Assembly (NCBI RefSeq): GCF_039832105.1
Contig: NZ_JBDOHS010000001.1
Span: 186,001 to 250,000, forward strand
Source: Dorea_A sp016295505
GTDB taxonomy: Bacteria; Bacillota; Clostridia; Lachnospirales; Lachnospiraceae
Length of the DNA stretch: 64,000 bases
Direction of reading: 5' to 3'
Of this stretch, positions 1 to 7,798 are shown one piece after another (the stretch's first letter is position 1; every line of letters begins with the position of its first letter). The position numbers and the translations under genes are program-made. The notes under the pieces were generated by a model. It worked only from the letters and a program-made list of their open reading frames with translations. It did no database searches and had not been told where the DNA came from.

Positions 1-216
1 ATCTTCCAGCCTTTCCGGATCTTCATCCTCTTCTCTCATATAATTCATGACCGGTCTTAATGGCTCGCCTCCTAACAGATTAATTGTTGAGTCTGCCTTT
101 GGATCACAGCCGATCTGGATCACTTTTTTCCCCAGCATGGCAAATGCTGCTGCCAGATTTGATGTGACCGTAGACTTGCCGATCCCACCTTTCCCATAGA
201 TTGCAACCTTTAACAT
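1..216 (-). CDS. NifH-family ATPase (nitrogenase iron protein-like), 5' part only
   Basis: The first 72 codons are visible; the gene runs off the left edge. The N-terminus carries a deviant P-loop (GKGGIGKST at about residues 8-16) followed by CDPKADST, the hallmark of NifH/BchL/CfbC-type MinD-like ATPases that pass electrons through a [4Fe-4S] dimer. The start ATG (214-216) has a strong GGAGGT site at 221-226. Partner subunits would lie outside the window, so true nitrogenase, a nitrogenase-like reductase, or an orphan NifH homologue cannot be separated; in gut Firmicutes an orphan-type homologue is more likely than N2 fixation (inference). The gene is preceded by its own promoter, a roughly 230-nt leader and a terminator-like hairpin, so expression is probably controlled by attenuation. 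Confidence 0.85.
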   Translation of the reverse strand, partial: MLKVAIYGKGGIGKSTVTSNLAAAFAMLGKKVIQIGCDPKADSTINLLGGEPLRPVMNYMREEDEDPERLED

Positions 217-246
217 AATAACCTCCATATCTTACAGCTTACAAAT

Positions 247-280
247 CAAAAAGCCCTTCTGCCGATGCGGCAAAAGAGCT
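247..280 (-). terminator. Rho-independent hairpin in the leader of the NifH-like gene
   Basis: Read leftward, a 13-bp stem (with G-T wobbles) closes on a CAT loop and is followed by TTTTT. It sits between the promoter at 455-483 and the ribosome binding site at 221-226, so it would stop transcription before the gene. The 5' half (273-280) can instead pair with 305-312, which is the arrangement of an antiterminator. Confidence 0.75.
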
Positions 281-283
281 ATC

Positions 284-447
284 ATACTCAGACATCCTTT
301 CAGAAGCTCTTTCTCCATACCAAGAGCTCCAAAGCATGCTTTCTTTCATACAATAACTATTCCCGCTCGGATCTTCCTCGCCGTCAGAGTCTGTATCTTC
401 CTTTTTTCACACATCCGGATAGAAATCTTCTCTCCGTCTGCTGTTGG
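284..447 (-). promoter_or_regulatory. Candidate riboswitch/attenuator leader of the NifH-like gene
   Basis: About 165 nt of leader precede the terminator hairpin. AAAGAGCT (complement of 305-312) is perfectly complementary to AGCTCTTT at 273-280, the 5' arm of the terminator. A second GAGCTCTT-containing segment near 321-333 could compete. This mutually exclusive pairing is the expected layout of a transcriptional riboswitch. I do not recognise the T-box, SAM-I, cobalamin, THF, glycine, lysine or guanidine-I consensus in it. The ligand is unknown; a protein-dependent attenuator is the alternative. Confidence 0.5.
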
Positions 448-454
448 TTATTCC

Positions 455-483
455 ATTATAACTTATCCATGAATATGCGTCAA
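455..483 (-). promoter_or_regulatory. Sigma-A promoter for the NifH-like gene
   Basis: TTGACG (478-483) and TATAAT (455-460) on the minus strand are separated by exactly 17 nt. Transcription would start near 447 and run through the leader into the NifH-like gene. Confidence 0.8.
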
Positions 484-531
484 CAAACGTTATTATTGTC
501 ACAAGCAAAAGAGGTATTCATTTACATCCTT

Positions 532-1875
532 CTACTGTTTTCCTAGCATCTGCATCCATTTTTTTCTCCGGAATACTGCGACTGACAACGCAAACCGGAT
601 ACATTCCTCTAATGAAAGTATAAAATATACCTGGTACACCGGAAGACCCAGCACAAATGCCGCCACGATTCCAAGCGGAACTCCGAACATCCAGGTTCCG
701 ATCAGATCTATCATCATCACATACTGTGTCTTTCCTCCACTTCGAAGAATACCGCTCCCCAGTATCATATTTTCCACTTTTACCGGGGCAATCACTGCAT
801 ACGCCGTCAGAACGTTTACCGTGAGCTGCTTCACCTCGCTTTCAACCTGATAGATTTCGACATAAAATCGACTGAAAGCTGCTATGATTCCGGACAAAAC
901 CAGCGATCCCACCAGACCATACAGCATCAGTTTCTTCGCAGCCTGATATGCTTCCTCATATTCTTCACGACCAAGTTTCTTTCCGATGATGACTCCTGCT
1001 GCCTGAGCGAGCCCACACAGCGCCCCTATCATCAGCCCCTGGATCGGATTGGTCAGTGTCACGGCCGCTGCAGCATCGGTTCCAAGATGTCCATAGATAC
1101 CCGCATATACATTTTCCCCAAGACTCCACATCAATTCACAGACAAAGACGGGAACAATCAATAACAGATACTGTCTCCACTGAAATGAAGCTTTTCTCTC
1201 TCCCGGTTCTCTTTCGTAAAATACTTCCTGGTATCTAAACATCATAATACAGATGATAACAAGATAAACAATCTGCGAAATGACAGTCGCAACAGCCGCC
1301 CCATTCGCTCCCATGGCAGGCATTCCAAGCTTTCCAAAGATCAATATATAGTTCAATCCCGTATTCAGCACTGCCGCCGCGATACCTGCATACAACGGAA
1401 GTACCGCCTTCTCCATGTAGCGAAGCATCACAGCCACCATAGAGGCAACCGTCATCGGAAGAAAACTTCCCCCAACATATGCCAGATAAGAAGCACCCGA
1501 TTGAACCACTGTCTGATCCAAAGTATAAAGTCTTAAGATCTCCTTTGGGAACAATATGGCAGCTCCTGTAAACACACATGCAATTCCTGCCGACACACTC
1601 AGATTCACGAGAAAGCTTCTGCTGACTTCTGCGTGATTCTTCTGTCCCAGATACTGCGAAATCATAATTCCTGCAACTGCTCCGACTGCCGAAAGTATCA
1701 CTGAAAATACAGAGGAGAATTTTGCTGCCAGTCCGACACCTGCAACGCTGACACTGCCAAGCTGTCCAATCATCAGCTGATCAACCATGCTGAACGATGA
1801 CTGAAGCATGGACTGTAATGCCACCGGAATTGCAAGATTGCATACCATACGAAAAAATGTCTGATTCTGTTTCAT
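532..1875 (-). CDS. MATE family multidrug/cation antiporter
   Basis: A 447-residue, very hydrophobic protein with about twelve membrane segments and two homologous halves, the normal size for MATE transporters. The N-terminus (NLAIPVALQSMLQSSFSMVD followed by QLMIGQLG) is the family signature near helix 1-2. These proteins exchange Na+ or H+ for cationic drugs or metabolites in the cytoplasmic membrane; the substrate here cannot be read. It has its own promoter (1912-1940) downstream of the lacI terminator, so it is probably an independent transcription unit. Its end lies close to the promoter of the NifH-like gene at 455-483. Confidence 0.9.
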   Translation of the reverse strand: MKQNQTFFRMVCNLAIPVALQSMLQSSFSMVDQLMIGQLGSVSVAGVGLAAKFSSVFSVILSAVGAVAGIMISQYLGQKNHAEVSRSFLVNLSVSAGIACVFTGAAILFPKEILRLYTLDQTVVQSGASYLAYVGGSFLPMTVASMVAVMLRYMEKAVLPLYAGIAAAVLNTGLNYILIFGKLGMPAMGANGAAVATVISQIVYLVIICIMMFRYQEVFYEREPGERKASFQWRQYLLLIVPVFVCELMWSLGENVYAGIYGHLGTDAAAAVTLTNPIQGLMIGALCGLAQAAGVIIGKKLGREEYEEAYQAAKKLMLYGLVGSLVLSGIIAAFSRFYVEIYQVESEVKQLTVNVLTAYAVIAPVKVENMILGSGILRSGGKTQYVMMIDLIGTWMFGVPLGIVAAFVLGLPVYQVYFILSLEECIRFALSVAVFRRKKWMQMLGKQ

Positions 1876-1911
1876 GAGTATTCATTTCCTTTCTTTTTCC
1901 TTCCTGTCTAC

Positions 1912-1940
1912 ATTCTATCGGTCTTCCAATATGGGTTCAA
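1912..1940 (-). promoter_or_regulatory. Promoter of the MATE gene
   Basis: TTGAAC (1935-1940) and TAGAAT (1912-1917) are spaced 17 nt apart, about 40 nt upstream of the start codon. Just upstream lies the inverted repeat GGTTA-N6-TAACC (about 1942-1957), a possible operator for an unknown regulator. Confidence 0.55.
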
Positions 1941-1964
1941 AGGTTAAACGCGTAACCCTCAACA

Positions 1965-2009
1965 AAAAAGAAGCGTGATATTTGTATATTTTCTACAAAC
2001 ATCACGCTT
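1965..2009 (-). terminator. Terminator of the lacI-type gene
   Basis: A long inverted repeat (arms 1971-1986 and about 1993-2009, one bulged pair) is followed leftward by CTTTTTT. It overlaps the last codons of the LacI-family gene and separates it from the MATE gene. Confidence 0.85.
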
Positions 2010-3039
2010 CTTCATTTTTATTATATTTGCGGTTTATATATCCTCTGGTACTTTCTCGTTCTATCAATTGTACCGGAATTACCATCTCTGTCTCTGATTC
2101 CCTTTTTTCTTTCAATTCTTTCAGCTTCTGTATGGCAATCTGTGCACGTCTTTTCACATCCTGACGCACGGAGGTCAAAGTGGGAGTATTGGTCCTGCAG
2201 ATAGGCATATCATCAAAACCAATCACCATCATATCCTCCGGAACCCGGATCCCCTGCACTGCAAGAAAATGCATCAGCTCTATGGCATAAGAGTCAGAAA
2301 CTGCAAAAATCGCCTCATACTCCTGTATCTGCTTCAGATGTTCCTGATAATAAGCAAGACGTTTCTCCTTTTGCATGGGAACCATCAGGAAATCCACCCT
2401 GTCTTTTCCCAGTCCGTCACAGAATCCTTCATAACGTTCTTTATCGACACAGATGTCATTGTCCGATACACAGAGCGCTTTCTGGCATCCTTTTTCCTTC
2501 AGACAAAGACCTGCCTGAAATCCTCCATCGTAATTATCAATCGTAATATTGCAGATACGTTCCGTATGATCACAGTATCCGTCATAGACGACAAATGGAA
2601 TCCGCATATGATTTCTCAGATGCATATAATCCTGTTCACAGAATCCGATCAGAACCAGACCGTCCATATTCCACATGGAAGCGAAGCGGATGATCTCCTC
2701 CGGATCTCTGGTCTTTTTGATCATCATGAACTGTCCTTCTTCTTCAATCTCTGTAGACAGACTGTTCAGTGAAGAAGCGATAAAAACATCTTCCAGCACA
2801 TGCCCTTCATATTTTTCATGATCATTGACAACAACACCAATAATCTTTGAAGAATTCTGTGCAAGCAGAATTCCGGCCATACTGGGAATGTACTGGCGCT
2901 CCTCCAGAAGCGCCTGAACTCTCTTCACCGTCTCATCGGAGACCTTTTTCGTCTTTCCATGCAACACATTCGATACCGTTGCTGTACTTAGCCCCAATTC
3001 ATCCGCGATATCGCGGATCCGGATACGATGCTCTTCCAT
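2002..3039 (-). CDS. LacI/GalR family transcriptional regulator
   Basis: A 345-residue regulator of typical LacI length. The N-terminus has the LacI helix-turn-helix (IRDIADELGLSTATVSNVLH, about residues 7-26) with the hinge helix region after it. The rest is a periplasmic-binding-protein-like sensor domain (IIGVVVNDHEKYEG, later VIGFDDMPICRTNTPTLTSV) that would bind a sugar or nucleoside effector. No sugar operon is attached; the upstream neighbour is a membrane protein and the downstream one is the MATE exporter, so the target is unknown. A strong terminator lies at its end. Confidence 0.92.
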   Translation of the reverse strand: MEEHRIRIRDIADELGLSTATVSNVLHGKTKKVSDETVKRVQALLEERQYIPSMAGILLAQNSSKIIGVVVNDHEKYEGHVLEDVFIASSLNSLSTEIEEEGQFMMIKKTRDPEEIIRFASMWNMDGLVLIGFCEQDYMHLRNHMRIPFVVYDGYCDHTERICNITIDNYDGGFQAGLCLKEKGCQKALCVSDNDICVDKERYEGFCDGLGKDRVDFLMVPMQKEKRLAYYQEHLKQIQEYEAIFAVSDSYAIELMHFLAVQGIRVPEDMMVIGFDDMPICRTNTPTLTSVRQDVKRRAQIAIQKLKELKEKRESETEMVIPVQLIERESTRGYINRKYNKNEEA

Positions 3040-3088
3040 AACTTCTCCTTTGACGTCAAATTCCGCTCATATTCATGGAAAACACCAA

Positions 3089-3847
3089 TTACTGGAACAC
3101 ACTGTCCAGAACCAGGTCAATCCCGATGATGATGATAATTACGAAGGCCCAGGACCCGAGTCCTCCTAACAGCATGCCATAGGTGCCCTCTGACAGACAG
3201 ATCAGCACAAAAGCAGTCAGCATATATGTAACCAGTAATTTGCAGCAGTTCATAAGAATCATCTTCACAAGCACATATCCGATTGCGAGTCCAAAGCCAA
3301 TCTCAAGCAGAAGATGGAATATCCAGACACCTCCTGCGATAATGATCACTGTCACAGCGGATGAGATCAGAGCCGTCATCGTTCCTGACAGCTGTTTCAT
3401 CTGTTCATATAAAAACTTAAGTAACAGCCCCGCCGTTACAGCTGATATAAAAGCACAGGCAATTTCCCAGAGAATTTTCTGAATAACGACCCAGACATTC
3501 TTTTCCTGACTGATCTCCATCCAGGCAATTCCCGCCTTTGATAACGCCTCATACACGACTGCCGTCAGACACATTTTACAGAAATCCTCCAGGAAGTCCA
3601 GTACTGTTAATGTCTTTAATCCTGCAAGATAATAAGCTTCATCCACAGAAGCCGATACAACAGAAGAATAAAACTTCAAAGCCAGCTGTGCCACCGGCTT
3701 TCCAAATGGAATCACTTCCAGCATCTCCATCCATGCACTAAAAAGCAGTCCGGAATCTGCCCATTGTGATATGAGCACCGAAAAGACCGTCATGAACAAA
3801 AACAGGAGCATGATGAAAGCAATCAGATTGCGTAAACTTTTTGACAT
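3089..3847 (-). CDS. Multi-pass membrane protein of unknown function
   Basis: About 252 residues with roughly six hydrophobic segments, ending in a long Ile-rich helix (AFVIIIIIIGIDLVL). I do not recognise a family with confidence; a distant resemblance to SpoIIIAE-like polytopic proteins is only an impression. I prefer the start at 3847 (MSKSLRN...) because GGGGG lies at the right distance; an in-frame ATG at 3871 has no good ribosome site. It lies 50 nt upstream of the LacI-family gene on the same strand, so the two may be co-transcribed. Confidence 0.6.
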   Translation of the reverse strand: MSKSLRNLIAFIMLLFLFMTVFSVLISQWADSGLLFSAWMEMLEVIPFGKPVAQLALKFYSSVVSASVDEAYYLAGLKTLTVLDFLEDFCKMCLTAVVYEALSKAGIAWMEISQEKNVWVVIQKILWEIACAFISAVTAGLLLKFLYEQMKQLSGTMTALISSAVTVIIIAGGVWIFHLLLEIGFGLAIGYVLVKMILMNCCKLLVTYMLTAFVLICLSEGTYGMLLGGLGSWAFVIIIIIGIDLVLDSVFQ

Positions 3848-4016
3848 AAGATCCCCCTCTTTTTTCTTCATTCTTCAAGGTATCAAAATGGTGTGTTGCG
3901 GAGACTAAATGGTTATTTCCCGTGCATTTTGTGCAGAAAAATACGTATTTTCCGCTGTGTCCATGTGGTTTTTGAGGATTTTGTTATCATGGTGTTATCA
4001 CACCATGTTTATAATT

Positions 4017-4652
4017 TTACACACTTTTTAAATACGACTTTTGAGATAAATAATTTTCAAACTCCAGAATAATTAAATCAAACATCTCTTGCAATACCAT
4101 TATTTTATTTGAAACATGATTTCTTTCTATAATTATTCCATTTTCTCCATGAGCTATACTATTTCTTTGATTTACCAATTGATTTATATCTGATTTATAT
4201 TTTTCTAAACAATTATTCATCCCAAATTTACTCAATATAATTGTCATTTGTTTATAATTCAAATTTGAATTCGCAGTAAGCAAAGACGGATCAATATACA
4301 ATTCTCTATCAAAATCTTTTACAAATTTTTCCACAAATTGAGATGACTGCTCAAAACTTTGTTTTCCGGAAAGAGGTTTCAATACTTTTTGTAAAGAAAA
4401 AGTATATAATTCATTAATCACAATTTTTTTATCTAACTGTTCATTATTCAAATATGTAATGAGTAATTTGAAACTTTCAACTACAAATCCTTCCCAATGA
4501 GCATATATATAAGGTATGCACATTCTATAATATTGTTGTTGTTCTCTTTCCGGATACTCATTAAGTGCAATAACTCCTATCTTTTTTAAAGATTCTAACT
4601 CCCTAACCCGCCACTCTTTACTGGCAATAATTTCTTCTGTAAGTTGATGCAT
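4017..4652 (-). CDS. HEPN-domain RNase-like protein (MAE_28990/MAE_18760 type), partner of DUF262
   Basis: A 211-residue helical protein. Near residue 165 is QRNSIAHGE, matching the R-x4-H catalytic motif of HEPN ribonucleases found in toxins and abortive-infection proteins. HEPN proteins of this type are known neighbours of DUF262 genes. The start lies 3 nt after the DUF262 stop, and its GGAG ribosome site is inside the end of that gene, so translation is probably coupled. It is the last gene of the leftward C-protein/REase/DUF262 operon. Base composition is clearly more AT-rich than the flanking housekeeping genes, which suggests acquisition. Likely role (inference): an RNA-cutting effector or toxin restrained by, or acting with, the DUF262 protein. 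Confidence 0.75.
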   Translation of the reverse strand: MHQLTEEIIASKEWRVRELESLKKIGVIALNEYPEREQQQYYRMCIPYIYAHWEGFVVESFKLLITYLNNEQLDKKIVINELYTFSLQKVLKPLSGKQSFEQSSQFVEKFVKDFDRELYIDPSLLTANSNLNYKQMTIILSKFGMNNCLEKYKSDINQLVNQRNSIAHGENGIIIERNHVSNKIMVLQEMFDLIILEFENYLSQKSYLKSV

Positions 4653-4655
4653 TTT

Positions 4656-5732
4656 TTACTCCGTAATACCCAACAACACTTTTTTTGCAATTTTAACCTT
4701 ATTGGTTATACTAGTTGGATTGCTACTTGCTGATCCAACATATTTATTAAAATCAACACTTTCCTTCAATCTTGTTATTTTTTCACCCAACTGTTCTATA
4801 TTCACTTTTTCTAAATCGACTGTGCTATCTGACAAACTGAGCATTATTGCATCATACATACTTGTAGTAAAATATCTCTTTCCCAATTTAAAAATATTAT
4901 TGTTCTTCAATTTTTCTAAAGTCTTCATTATATTGGAAAACAAGACTTTATCTGTTTCAATCTGCGTACTGTCAAATGCTCTACATTGACTTTCCAAATA
5001 ATCATCCATATAATCCTGTATATTCGCTTGTGAATATCTTGTACCTTTATTTTTTAATGTTAAATATCTTAATACAAGTTCTTCATAATACATTTTCTCT
5101 TCATTCGATATACTAATATTTACTATTTCTCTAAAAATATTATTTTGTGCCAATTCAGCAACAAATTCACTATATCTACTGTCTAATCCTCTAAATATAC
5201 AGTTTCTTATTTCTTGTCTTGATAATCCTTCTCCTCCGGTATTTAATCTTTTAAAAAGCTCATATCTCATTTTAAATTCGCTTTCTTTAAGAATAATCTC
5301 TACCCTACATGGAGTACGTTTAATTTGCAATTTATATTCCAATGGCAAAGTGTCAATAGTAATATCCTTCAATCCTTTCAACATACTTCCTTCTACCAAT
5401 TTCAAGCCATTTTTGGGATACGGATTTCCTTCTTCATCTTTCAATTCATTAAAAAAAGATAGCACAGTCGACACTCTTTGCAGCCCATCAATCAACTCCC
5501 ATTTTCCATCAGGATTCGTTGCCACAAAAATGGAGGGAAATGGGATTCCTAACAATATCGACTCTATAAAATCTGACTGTCTTTGTTCATCCCATCGAAA
5601 AGCTCTCTGATATTCTGGCGAAATAATTATTTCTTTATCTCTATACATATTAATTATTTCTCCAAAAGACATATCCATTCTTTCCGATTTTATTTCTTGA
5701 CGATATTTCTGAATTTCTGCACTAATATCCAT
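4656..5732 (-). CDS. DUF262 (GmrS-like ParB/sulfiredoxin-fold) protein
   Basis: About 358 residues. The N-terminal third has the DUF262 signature: ISPEYQRAFRWDEQRQSDFI, then GIPFPSIFVA and ELIDGLQRVSTVLSFF, where DGLQR is the nucleotide-binding loop shared with ParB and GmrS. The C-terminal half is helical, and I see no HNH motif, unlike full GmrSD proteins. The start at 5732 is chosen because AGGAG lies 7 nt upstream; an upstream in-frame ATG at 5771 overlaps the REase stop. It sits between the restriction endonuclease and the HEPN gene, all leftward. Members of this family act in type IV restriction and toxin-antitoxin-like systems as NTP-dependent switches; the role here is inferred. Confidence 0.8.
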   Translation of the reverse strand: MDISAEIQKYRQEIKSERMDMSFGEIINMYRDKEIIISPEYQRAFRWDEQRQSDFIESILLGIPFPSIFVATNPDGKWELIDGLQRVSTVLSFFNELKDEEGNPYPKNGLKLVEGSMLKGLKDITIDTLPLEYKLQIKRTPCRVEIILKESEFKMRYELFKRLNTGGEGLSRQEIRNCIFRGLDSRYSEFVAELAQNNIFREIVNISISNEEKMYYEELVLRYLTLKNKGTRYSQANIQDYMDDYLESQCRAFDSTQIETDKVLFSNIMKTLEKLKNNNIFKLGKRYFTTSMYDAIMLSLSDSTVDLEKVNIEQLGEKITRLKESVDFNKYVGSASSNPTSITNKVKIAKKVLLGITE

Positions 5733-5770
5733 ATCTGCTCTCCTGTAAAAATTTTTTATTCCGCTAAACA

Positions 5771-6580
5771 TTATTCCTTTTCAATAAACTCTGCAAGAAC
5801 TTCTCTCCATCTTGTCAGTACTTCTTTTCCCACAATCAGTTCATCTATAAGTCCCATATTAAGTGTATCAACAAACCTACACAAATATGATTTCCCTTGT
5901 CCCCAGAAAGTATAATGACTGTCAATAAACATCACATGGTATACCTGTTGTCCTGTTCTATCATATATTTCATTAAACTCATATCCATCAAGTTCAGCTT
6001 CATACACTGCATCTGCAACACGACTTCCAAATGATTTAGAATAATAATACTCTTTTATTTCCCATACTATTTTAGGATTATAAATCGATGGATATGCCCC
6101 ATCAAATCTTCTAGAAGATGCTCCTATAATTTTGCGGTTATTCAACAAATATACAAGTCCTCTTGGATCTGGATTGAACTCTTCATCTCCTCCAAGCATT
6201 TCTTCCGCTATCATAGTTATAATCGCTGTAAAATAATTTATTTTTTTTATCTCTTTGCGTTGCTTGTTCATAATAAGCTTACATTTATATTTTCCGCTGT
6301 TTCTCATTTCTTCAAATATCTGCTTTGCTTCATCAACATCCATCAGATTTTTTTCAATTGTATTATTTAATAAATCTGCCCGCATATTGCAATACAAAAC
6401 AGCTTTATTGATTCTATCAGGCGAAACTTCAATATTCTCTTTTTCGCAGAGTTTTTCTATTTGTTCTACTGTATAGGTTAAAACAATCCCTTTTTGGGAA
6501 TACCCCAATTTTTCACTAATAAATCGAATAAAAAACCAAAACGATTTATCTTCTCGTTTAAACTCCTTAAATTCTCTCAT
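5771..6580 (-). CDS. Type II restriction endonuclease, PD-(D/E)XK type, specificity unknown
   Basis: About 269 residues, AT-rich. A likely catalytic core is RRFDGAYP ... KIVWEIKEYYYSK (roughly residues 158-185), giving the spaced D ... E-x-K pattern of PD-(D/E)XK nucleases. The assignment as the restriction subunit also rests on context: a C-protein gene overlaps its 5' end, and a Dam-family methylase diverges from a C-box just beyond. The start at 6580 follows GGAG; the C-protein gene ends at 6567, so the two overlap by 14 nt and are probably translationally coupled. The recognition site cannot be read, and no resemblance to DpnII itself is seen. Confidence 0.7.
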   Translation of the reverse strand: MREFKEFKREDKSFWFFIRFISEKLGYSQKGIVLTYTVEQIEKLCEKENIEVSPDRINKAVLYCNMRADLLNNTIEKNLMDVDEAKQIFEEMRNSGKYKCKLIMNKQRKEIKKINYFTAIITMIAEEMLGGDEEFNPDPRGLVYLLNNRKIIGASSRRFDGAYPSIYNPKIVWEIKEYYYSKSFGSRVADAVYEAELDGYEFNEIYDRTGQQVYHVMFIDSHYTFWGQGKSYLCRFVDTLNMGLIDELIVGKEVLTRWREVLAEFIEKE

Positions 6581-6800
6581 AGTGCTCCACCTCAACAAAT
6601 AATTCAGATTTTTTTACTTGCAATGCCTGCGCAATTTTATCTATGTTTTCCAAAGAAACATTGCGCTTACCAAGCTCTATGTCACTTATATATGTTCTAT
6701 GTAGTCCACATAAATCAGCTAATTCTTCCTGCGATATTTTCTTATTTTGTCGTATTGTTCTTACGGCTTTTCCATAAGCGACACGTATTTCTTCCTGCAT
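6567..6800 (-). CDS. Restriction-modification controller (C) protein, XRE-type HTH
   Basis: A 77-residue protein that is almost entirely one XRE helix-turn-helix (ISQEELADLCGLHRTYISDI followed by ELGKRNVSLENIDKIAQAL), the size and pattern of C proteins such as C.AhdI. C proteins bind tandem C-boxes, activate their own gene and the endonuclease gene, and delay restriction until the DNA is methylated. The C-box predicted by this family is present just upstream (6842-6867), which makes the assignment strong. GGAGG precedes the ATG. Downstream, the REase, DUF262 and HEPN genes follow without an obvious terminator. Confidence 0.9.
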   Translation of the reverse strand: MQEEIRVAYGKAVRTIRQNKKISQEELADLCGLHRTYISDIELGKRNVSLENIDKIAQALQVKKSELFVEVEHYERI

Positions 6801-6841
6801 TGCTTGACACCTCCAATTAGTTAAATTATAATATCATTGTA

Positions 6842-6867
6842 GACTTTGAGTCTACAGACTATAAGTT
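6842..6867. promoter_or_regulatory. C-box (C-protein operator) between the C gene and the methylase
   Basis: On the minus strand the sequence reads AACT-TAT-AGTC, TGTA, GACT-CAA-AGTC. This matches the published consensus GACT-N3-AGTC-N4-GACT-N3-AGTC at all but the first base. A TATAAT hexamer lies between it and the C gene, so the box occupies the -35 region of the leftward promoter; it also lies just upstream of the rightward methylase start at 6886. Confidence 0.88.
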
Positions 6868-6885
6868 ACATGCGAGGATCGAACA

Positions 6886-7749
6886 ATGTCCAAAGTACCA
6901 GCATTATTAAAATGGATAGGGAATAAACAGAGATTTGCTGAAACCATTATTTCATATATGCCTGAACAATTTAATGATTATTATGAACCCTTTTTAGGTA
7001 GTGGTGCTGTAATGGCACAATTACTATATCAAAACAGTATGAACCAAACTCCTATGTTTGTTCATTCATATGCTAGTGATATTTTACCGTTTTTAATTGA
7101 CATTTTTAATATTGTCAAATATGATCCACAACAAATTAAAGAATATTACTCAAAAGAAATCGAAGAATATTATCAGAATCCTTCCGATAAATATAATGAA
7201 ATCCGAGATAGATTTAATACTAACCACAATGCATTAGATTTCTGCCTTCTATCACGTACATGTTATTCCGGAATAATACGTTTTCGAAAGGTTGATGGGT
7301 ATATGTCTACTCCAAGAGGTCCACATAATCCTATCAAACCAGAAACCTTTTCAAAAAGAGTAGATTTGTGGCACTCTCTTATAAAGGATTCGACATTTTC
7401 AACCATGTCATTCGAAGAATGCATGGATAGCGCCAAACCTGGAGATCTCGTTTACTGTGATCCGCCATATACACATAGTCAAAGTATTATTTATGGGGCT
7501 CAAACTTTCAATATTGAAAATTTATTTACCAAAATTGCAGAATGTAAAGCCCGAGGAGTTTATGTTATGTTATCAATTAATGGCACCAGAGAATCTAACA
7601 AAAAAGACATCTCTATCGCCCCACCCACTGGTTTATTTAACAGAGAGGTATTTGTAAACTGTGGCACCTCCATGATTGATCGCTTGCAAAACGCAGGACA
7701 AACCATGCAAAATGAAGTAGTTCATGATAAGCTACTTCTTACTTGGTAA
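6886..7749 (+). CDS. Dam-family (D12 class) DNA adenine-N6 methyltransferase
   Basis: A 287-residue alpha-class adenine methylase, the usual Dam size. Motif X/I: LLKWIGNKQRF then YYEPFLGSGAVMAQL (AdoMet binding). Motif IV: VYCDPPYTHS, the DPPY catalytic motif. It methylates adenine in a short target, GATC-like in close relatives, though the site here is not certain. It is divergent from the C-protein/REase operon across the C-box, so it is the protective methylase of that system. GAGGATCGAACAATG gives the start, and a good terminator follows at 7754-7788. Confidence 0.9.
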   Translation: MSKVPALLKWIGNKQRFAETIISYMPEQFNDYYEPFLGSGAVMAQLLYQNSMNQTPMFVHSYASDILPFLIDIFNIVKYDPQQIKEYYSKEIEEYYQNPSDKYNEIRDRFNTNHNALDFCLLSRTCYSGIIRFRKVDGYMSTPRGPHNPIKPETFSKRVDLWHSLIKDSTFSTMSFEECMDSAKPGDLVYCDPPYTHSQSIIYGAQTFNIENLFTKIAECKARGVYVMLSINGTRESNKKDISIAPPTGLFNREVFVNCGTSMIDRLQNAGQTMQNEVVHDKLLLTW

Positions 7750-7753
7750 TCCC

Positions 7754-7788
7754 AAAGGAGATACTCAATGCCTGTATCTCCTTTTCTT
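7754..7788 (+). terminator. Terminator after the Dam-family methylase
   Basis: A 10-bp perfect stem (AAAGGAGATA / TATCTCCTTT) with an 11-nt loop is followed by TTTTCTTT, a rightward rho-independent terminator 4 nt past the stop codon. Confidence 0.85.
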
Positions 7789-7798
7789 TACCAGATTT

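Noticed and set aside
1..216. Nitrogen fixation locus
   Set aside because: Only the NifH-like N-terminus is visible; no nifD, nifK or nifB sequence supports nitrogen fixation.
3988..4010. Palindrome CATGGTGT-GATA-ACACCATG downstream of the HEPN gene as a terminator or attachment site
   Set aside because: There is no T-run and no second copy at the other end of the island, so neither role can be supported.
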